Shown here in pieces: positions 35,432 to 40,312 of a stretch of 40,312 nucleotides of DNA. The stretch is from Gammaproteobacteria bacterium (GTDB lineage: Bacteria; Pseudomonadota; Gammaproteobacteria; Steroidobacterales; Steroidobacteraceae): NCBI GenBank assembly GCA_028870635.1, contig JAGWPE010000251.1, forward strand, positions 1 through 40,312, read 5' to 3'. The notes under the pieces were generated by a model. That model saw only the letters and a list, made by a program, of their open reading frames with translations. It had not been told where the DNA came from and ran no database searches. Positions within the stretch are counted from its first letter, which is position 1, and each line of letters starts with the position of its first letter. The position numbers and the translations under genes are program-made.

Positions 35432-35727
35432 CCCGGCCCGGCGCCGCCCGCAACGCGAAGAAAGGCTCACGGCACGGTGTATGTTGCAGCCTTCAGGCGT
35501 TGCCAGGGGGTTCGGCGAGCGCCTGAGCGACCGCCACCGTGCCGCGAGAAGAAACCACGCGGATATTGCGACCCGCGTCCCGCCACGCGAAATACGTAGA
35601 TGTGCCTACCGTCGCGTCCCCGGATTAGGTGAATGTACGGATAGTGGGCACCGGCCGTCCCGGCGAGCATCTGCACCTGAGCATTGGCTCATCAACAACA
35701 CTCTGAACGTATCGCGGGAGGTTCGCC
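35432..35727 (+). other. 296-base gap upstream of the Cyc2-like gene
   Basis: The longest non-coding stretch in the window. It holds two motif copies (listed separately) and an A/C-rich segment around 35690-35710. A minus-strand frame of 69 codons (35467-35676) lacks a ribosome site and family resemblance and is not called. No terminator with a T tract was found after the host-attachment gene. No clear -35/-10 pair could be assigned. Confidence 0.5.
35592..35642. promoter_or_regulatory. Facing pair of putative regulator sites before the Cyc2-like gene
   Basis: ATACGTAGATGTGCCTA (35592-35608, plus) faces ATCCGTACATTCACCTA (35626-35642, minus) with 17 bases between. Both fit ATCCGTAGATNTACCTA with few mismatches, and the orientation equals that of the pair before cydP. 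The pair lies 86-136 bases upstream of the GTG at 35728, a typical activator position. Confidence 0.5.
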
Positions 35728-37167
35728 GTGAGATCCTGGTGCACTTCGAGACTCGTCCGGCCCGCCTGGAGGGCGGGATTCTGCGCTCTGCTCATGCTCG
35801 GCGGAACCGCGCCCGCGTGGGCCGTGCCGAGCTTCGCCCGGCAGACCGGCATGGCATGCGCAGCCTGCCACACGGTATTTCCGGAGCTCACGCACTTCGG
35901 GCGTGTGTTCAAGGCCAACGGCTATGTGCTCGACAACCTGCAGCAGGTTCAGGCGGTGAGCAGCACTCGCCAGGAGATGCTCGAGCTCGCCAAGACCCCG
36001 GCGCTCTCGATCATGGCCCAGGTCTCGTACACACAGCTCAAGACCCGCCTGCCGGATGTGAGCAACCCGGACGCGCCGGGACTCACCCAGAACGGCACCG
36101 CCGGATTCCCGCAACAGCTGAGCCTCTTCTACGCGGGCAAGATCGCGCCGCACTTCGGCGCCTTCGCGCAGCTCACCTACGCCAATGACAGCGGCACGAT
36201 CGCCATCGACAATACCGACCTGCGCTTCGCCAATATGATCATCCTGCCGCGCAAGCAGAGCCTGATCTACGGCATTTCGCTCAACAACAACCCGTCCGTG
36301 CAGGACCTCTGGAACAGCACGCCCGCCTTCGGATTCCCGTATGCGGCGAGCAATGCGAACGTCTCGCCGCTCGCGTCGACCGAGATCGACGGCACGCTCG
36401 CGCAGGACGTCGGCGGCCTCAGCGCCTACGCCTTCTGGAACGAGTCGCTCTATCTCGAGGCCGGGGTGTACCGCTCGGCGAAACAGGGACAGACGAACGT
36501 CCTCACCGGCGCCGCCGGACCGCTGGACGGCTCCGCATCCAACGTCATAGAGGGAGGCGCGCCGTACTGGCGCGCGGCCTACGAGTACGACTGGGGCGCC
36601 AACAACCTCGAAGCCGGCATCTATGGCGCGGAGTTCAAGCTGCAGCCGGGCGGCGGCACGCCCCTGCAGGGACCGGACAACCGGTTCAACGACGTGGCGG
36701 AGGACTTCCAGTACCAGTATGTAGGGGAAGAGCATATCTTCTCGGTGGAAGGCACCCGCATCCACGAGAAGATGACCCTCGATGCAAGCGTCGGCGGCGG
36801 TACCAACGCCACCGATGACCTCACCACCGACAGGCTCTGGGCCACCTACTACTATCGGCGCCAGCTCGGAGGCACGGTGGGCTGGTTCTCGACGACCGGC
36901 AGCACGGATACGGGGCTCTATCCCGCAACGGTAACCCTGCCGAGCGGCAGCGTCTGTGCCTGTGGCGTCGTGACCAGCGCCAACGGCTCGCCGGACACCC
37001 GCGGCCTCATCGGGGAGGTGAACTATCTTCCGTGGCTCAATGTGAAGCTCTCGCTCCAATACACCCACTACACCAAGTTCAACGGTGGCAGCACGAATTA
37101 CGACGGTTTCGGGCGCAACGCGTCCGACAATGACACCCTGTATCTCGTACTGTGGTTTGCATACTGA
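35728..37167 (+). CDS. Cyc2-like outer-membrane monohaem cytochrome-porin fusion
   Basis: A 479-residue exported protein. A signal peptide ends at AWA (about 32). PSFARQTGMACAACHTVFPELTHFGRVFKANGY carries a single c-type haem motif (CAACH, 44-48) directly at the mature N-terminus. The remaining about 400 residues are a Tyr/Gly/Asn-rich beta-barrel with alternating strands ending LYLVLWFAY, as in porins. This haem-plug-plus-barrel design and length match Cyc2 (Acidithiobacillus form about 485 residues), which takes electrons from extracellular Fe(II). Relatives also occur in non-iron-oxidisers, so the donor is uncertain. GGGAGG lies six bases before GTG 35728. A cytochrome c4 follows 12 bases later, a plausible periplasmic electron partner. 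Confidence 0.82.
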   Translation: MRSWCTSRLVRPAWRAGFCALLMLGGTAPAWAVPSFARQTGMACAACHTVFPELTHFGRVFKANGYVLDNLQQVQAVSSTRQEMLELAKTPALSIMAQVSYTQLKTRLPDVSNPDAPGLTQNGTAGFPQQLSLFYAGKIAPHFGAFAQLTYANDSGTIAIDNTDLRFANMIILPRKQSLIYGISLNNNPSVQDLWNSTPAFGFPYAASNANVSPLASTEIDGTLAQDVGGLSAYAFWNESLYLEAGVYRSAKQGQTNVLTGAAGPLDGSASNVIEGGAPYWRAAYEYDWGANNLEAGIYGAEFKLQPGGGTPLQGPDNRFNDVAEDFQYQYVGEEHIFSVEGTRIHEKMTLDASVGGGTNATDDLTTDRLWATYYYRRQLGGTVGWFSTTGSTDTGLYPATVTLPSGSVCACGVVTSANGSPDTRGLIGEVNYLPWLNVKLSLQYTHYTKFNGGSTNYDGFGRNASDNDTLYLVLWFAY

Positions 37168-37179
37168 GGCCGGAAACCC

Positions 37180-37830
37180 ATGAGCAGCATTGATCGACGC
37201 ATGACTCGACTCGCACCGGCGCTTGCCGCCATAGGGGCGCTGACTTTGACGCTCGCAGGCGCGCCTGCCGGCGCGCAGGAGCAGGCCGCGGTGACCCAAC
37301 AGGCCGAGGACACGGCAATCGGTGTCTGCGGCACCTGCCACGGTCCCGAAGGCAACAGCATCAATCCCATGTTCCCCCGCCTCGCCGGGCAGCACGCGGG
37401 CTACCTCGTCCGCCAGCTGAAATCCTTCAAGGAGCAGACCCGGGGCGACCCCTACGCGATCGCCTACATGTGGGGCATGGCCAGCGGGCTCTCCGATGAC
37501 ACCATCGACGCGCTGGCGCAGTACTATGCCGCGCAGAAGACCGGTCCCGGAAGGAGCCACGATCCGGCGACGATCGCGCGCGGGCGCGATATCTTCGAGC
37601 ACGGCATTCCCGCGCAGGGGGTGCCGGCCTGCGCCGCCTGCCACGGTCCGGATGCGTTGGGGAGCGATGCCTACCCGCGCCTCGCCGGTCAGCACGCGGA
37701 GTACATCCTGAAGCAGCTCGGCTCCTTCCAGAGCAACATGCGCAAGATCGCGGTCATGCACGGCGTGGCGCAGAACCTGCGCACGCCGGAGATGCAGGCG
37801 GTGGCGGACTACCTGGAGTCTTTGCCATAA
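37180..37830 (+). CDS. Dihaem cytochrome c4-type protein
   Basis: A 216-residue periplasmic cytochrome with a signal peptide ending near AGA-Q (about 32). The two homologous halves have haem motifs CGTCH (50-54) and CAACH (151-155), each followed by FPRLAGQHAGYLVRQL or YPRLAGQHAEYILKQL. This duplicated arrangement, with distal Met ligands in each half, is cytochrome c4, a membrane-associated electron carrier to terminal oxidases. It starts 12 bases after the Cyc2-like stop and so probably carries electrons from it. A GAGG-type site precedes ATG 37180. No cytochrome c oxidase gene is in the window. Confidence 0.93.
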   Translation: MSSIDRRMTRLAPALAAIGALTLTLAGAPAGAQEQAAVTQQAEDTAIGVCGTCHGPEGNSINPMFPRLAGQHAGYLVRQLKSFKEQTRGDPYAIAYMWGMASGLSDDTIDALAQYYAAQKTGPGRSHDPATIARGRDIFEHGIPAQGVPACAACHGPDALGSDAYPRLAGQHAEYILKQLGSFQSNMRKIAVMHGVAQNLRTPEMQAVADYLESLP

Positions 37831-37851
37831 CGGACGCGGGAGGACATCGTC

Positions 37852-39471
<1,620 letters not shown>

Positions 39472-39489
39472 CACCAGGAGTAAGGACAA

Positions 39490-39509
39490 CTGCGGATTCG
39501 CATCCGCGG
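39490..39509 (+). terminator. Small hairpin after groEL
   Basis: CTGCGGAT (39490-39497) pairs with ATCCGCGG (39502-39509, one T-G pair) around a four-base TCGC loop. It starts 19 bases after the groEL stop. There is no T tract, so it may only attenuate or protect the transcript before osmC. Confidence 0.35.
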
Positions 39510-39530
39510 TCCGCGCAGTAGGGTCCGATC

Positions 39531-40312
<782 letters not shown>

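Noticed and set aside
35467-35676. A 69-codon minus-strand frame in the gap before the Cyc2-like gene
   Set aside because: No ribosome site and no family resemblance, and it contains the facing motif pair; more likely regulatory DNA.

Overview
The window is GC-rich, densely packed bacterial DNA with short gaps, frequent stop/start overlaps and mostly clear Shine-Dalgarno sequences. The proteins look proteobacterial. UrcA and DUF4136 proteins, CydP/CydX, an E. coli-type CydA, BigR-type ArsR and Cyc2-like/c4 cytochromes together suggest a gammaproteobacterium near Steroidobacterales/Nevskiales or sulfur-oxidising relatives. The exact taxon cannot be fixed from sequence alone. I saw no tRNA, rRNA, insertion sequence, CRISPR array or integrase, and no gene-free stretch longer than 300 bases.

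Layout: (1) 1-1985, minus: 5'-terminal 661 codons of a P1B metal ATPase, running off the left edge, divergent from (2) 2104-6370, plus: an ABC ATPase, a double-FtsX permease and a membrane-fusion protein. (3) 6383-10373, minus: a second MacAB-type exporter preceded by a DUF4136 lipoprotein. (4) 10548-11977: an UrcA protein and a secreted proline/glutamine-rich protein, convergent on a strong shared hairpin. (5) 12102-17181, minus: cydP-cydA-cydB-cydX, a LOG-family protein and a MauG/Ccp-type dihaem peroxidase. (6) 17250-26353: a sulfide/persulfide module. A BigR/SqrR-like ArsR repressor diverges from DUF2892 - adaptor - RND pump - sulfide:quinone reductase - TolC, followed by rhodanese - TauE behind a second AT-rich operator. 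(7) 26367-31824, minus: three overlapping genes, CBS protein, MgtA-type Mg ATPase and P3A proton ATPase. (8) 32023-40312, plus: CBS protein, PEP synthase, host-attachment protein, Cyc2-like cytochrome-porin, cytochrome c4, a variant GroEL, OsmC and the start of 6-phosphofructokinase.

How it may work together: SQR passes electrons from sulfide into the quinone pool. Cytochrome bd, which in E. coli is sulfide-resistant, could re-oxidise the quinol. Rhodanese, DUF2892 and TauE would handle sulfane sulfur, sulfite or thiosulfate. The RND-TolC pump, whose adaptor, RND and SQR genes are closely spaced and whose SQR and TolC genes overlap, may export a sulfur product. The repressor carries two cysteines 66 residues apart, as in SqrR and BigR, and an ATTAG-N6-CTAAT operator lies inside its divergent promoters. 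The right half looks like a low-oxygen/stress island with ion-pumping ATPases, CBS sensors, PEP synthase, phosphofructokinase and an extra chaperonin.

The least expected signal is a recurring 17-base motif, approximately ATCCGTAGATNTACCTA (core CCGTA-N4-TACCT/GG). By eye it occurs, sometimes in pairs, upstream of the metal ATPase/ABC pair, the UrcA/DUF4136 pair, the 11977 gene, the cyd operon, the divergent CBS genes and the Cyc2-like gene. This suggests one dimeric regulator for much of the region.
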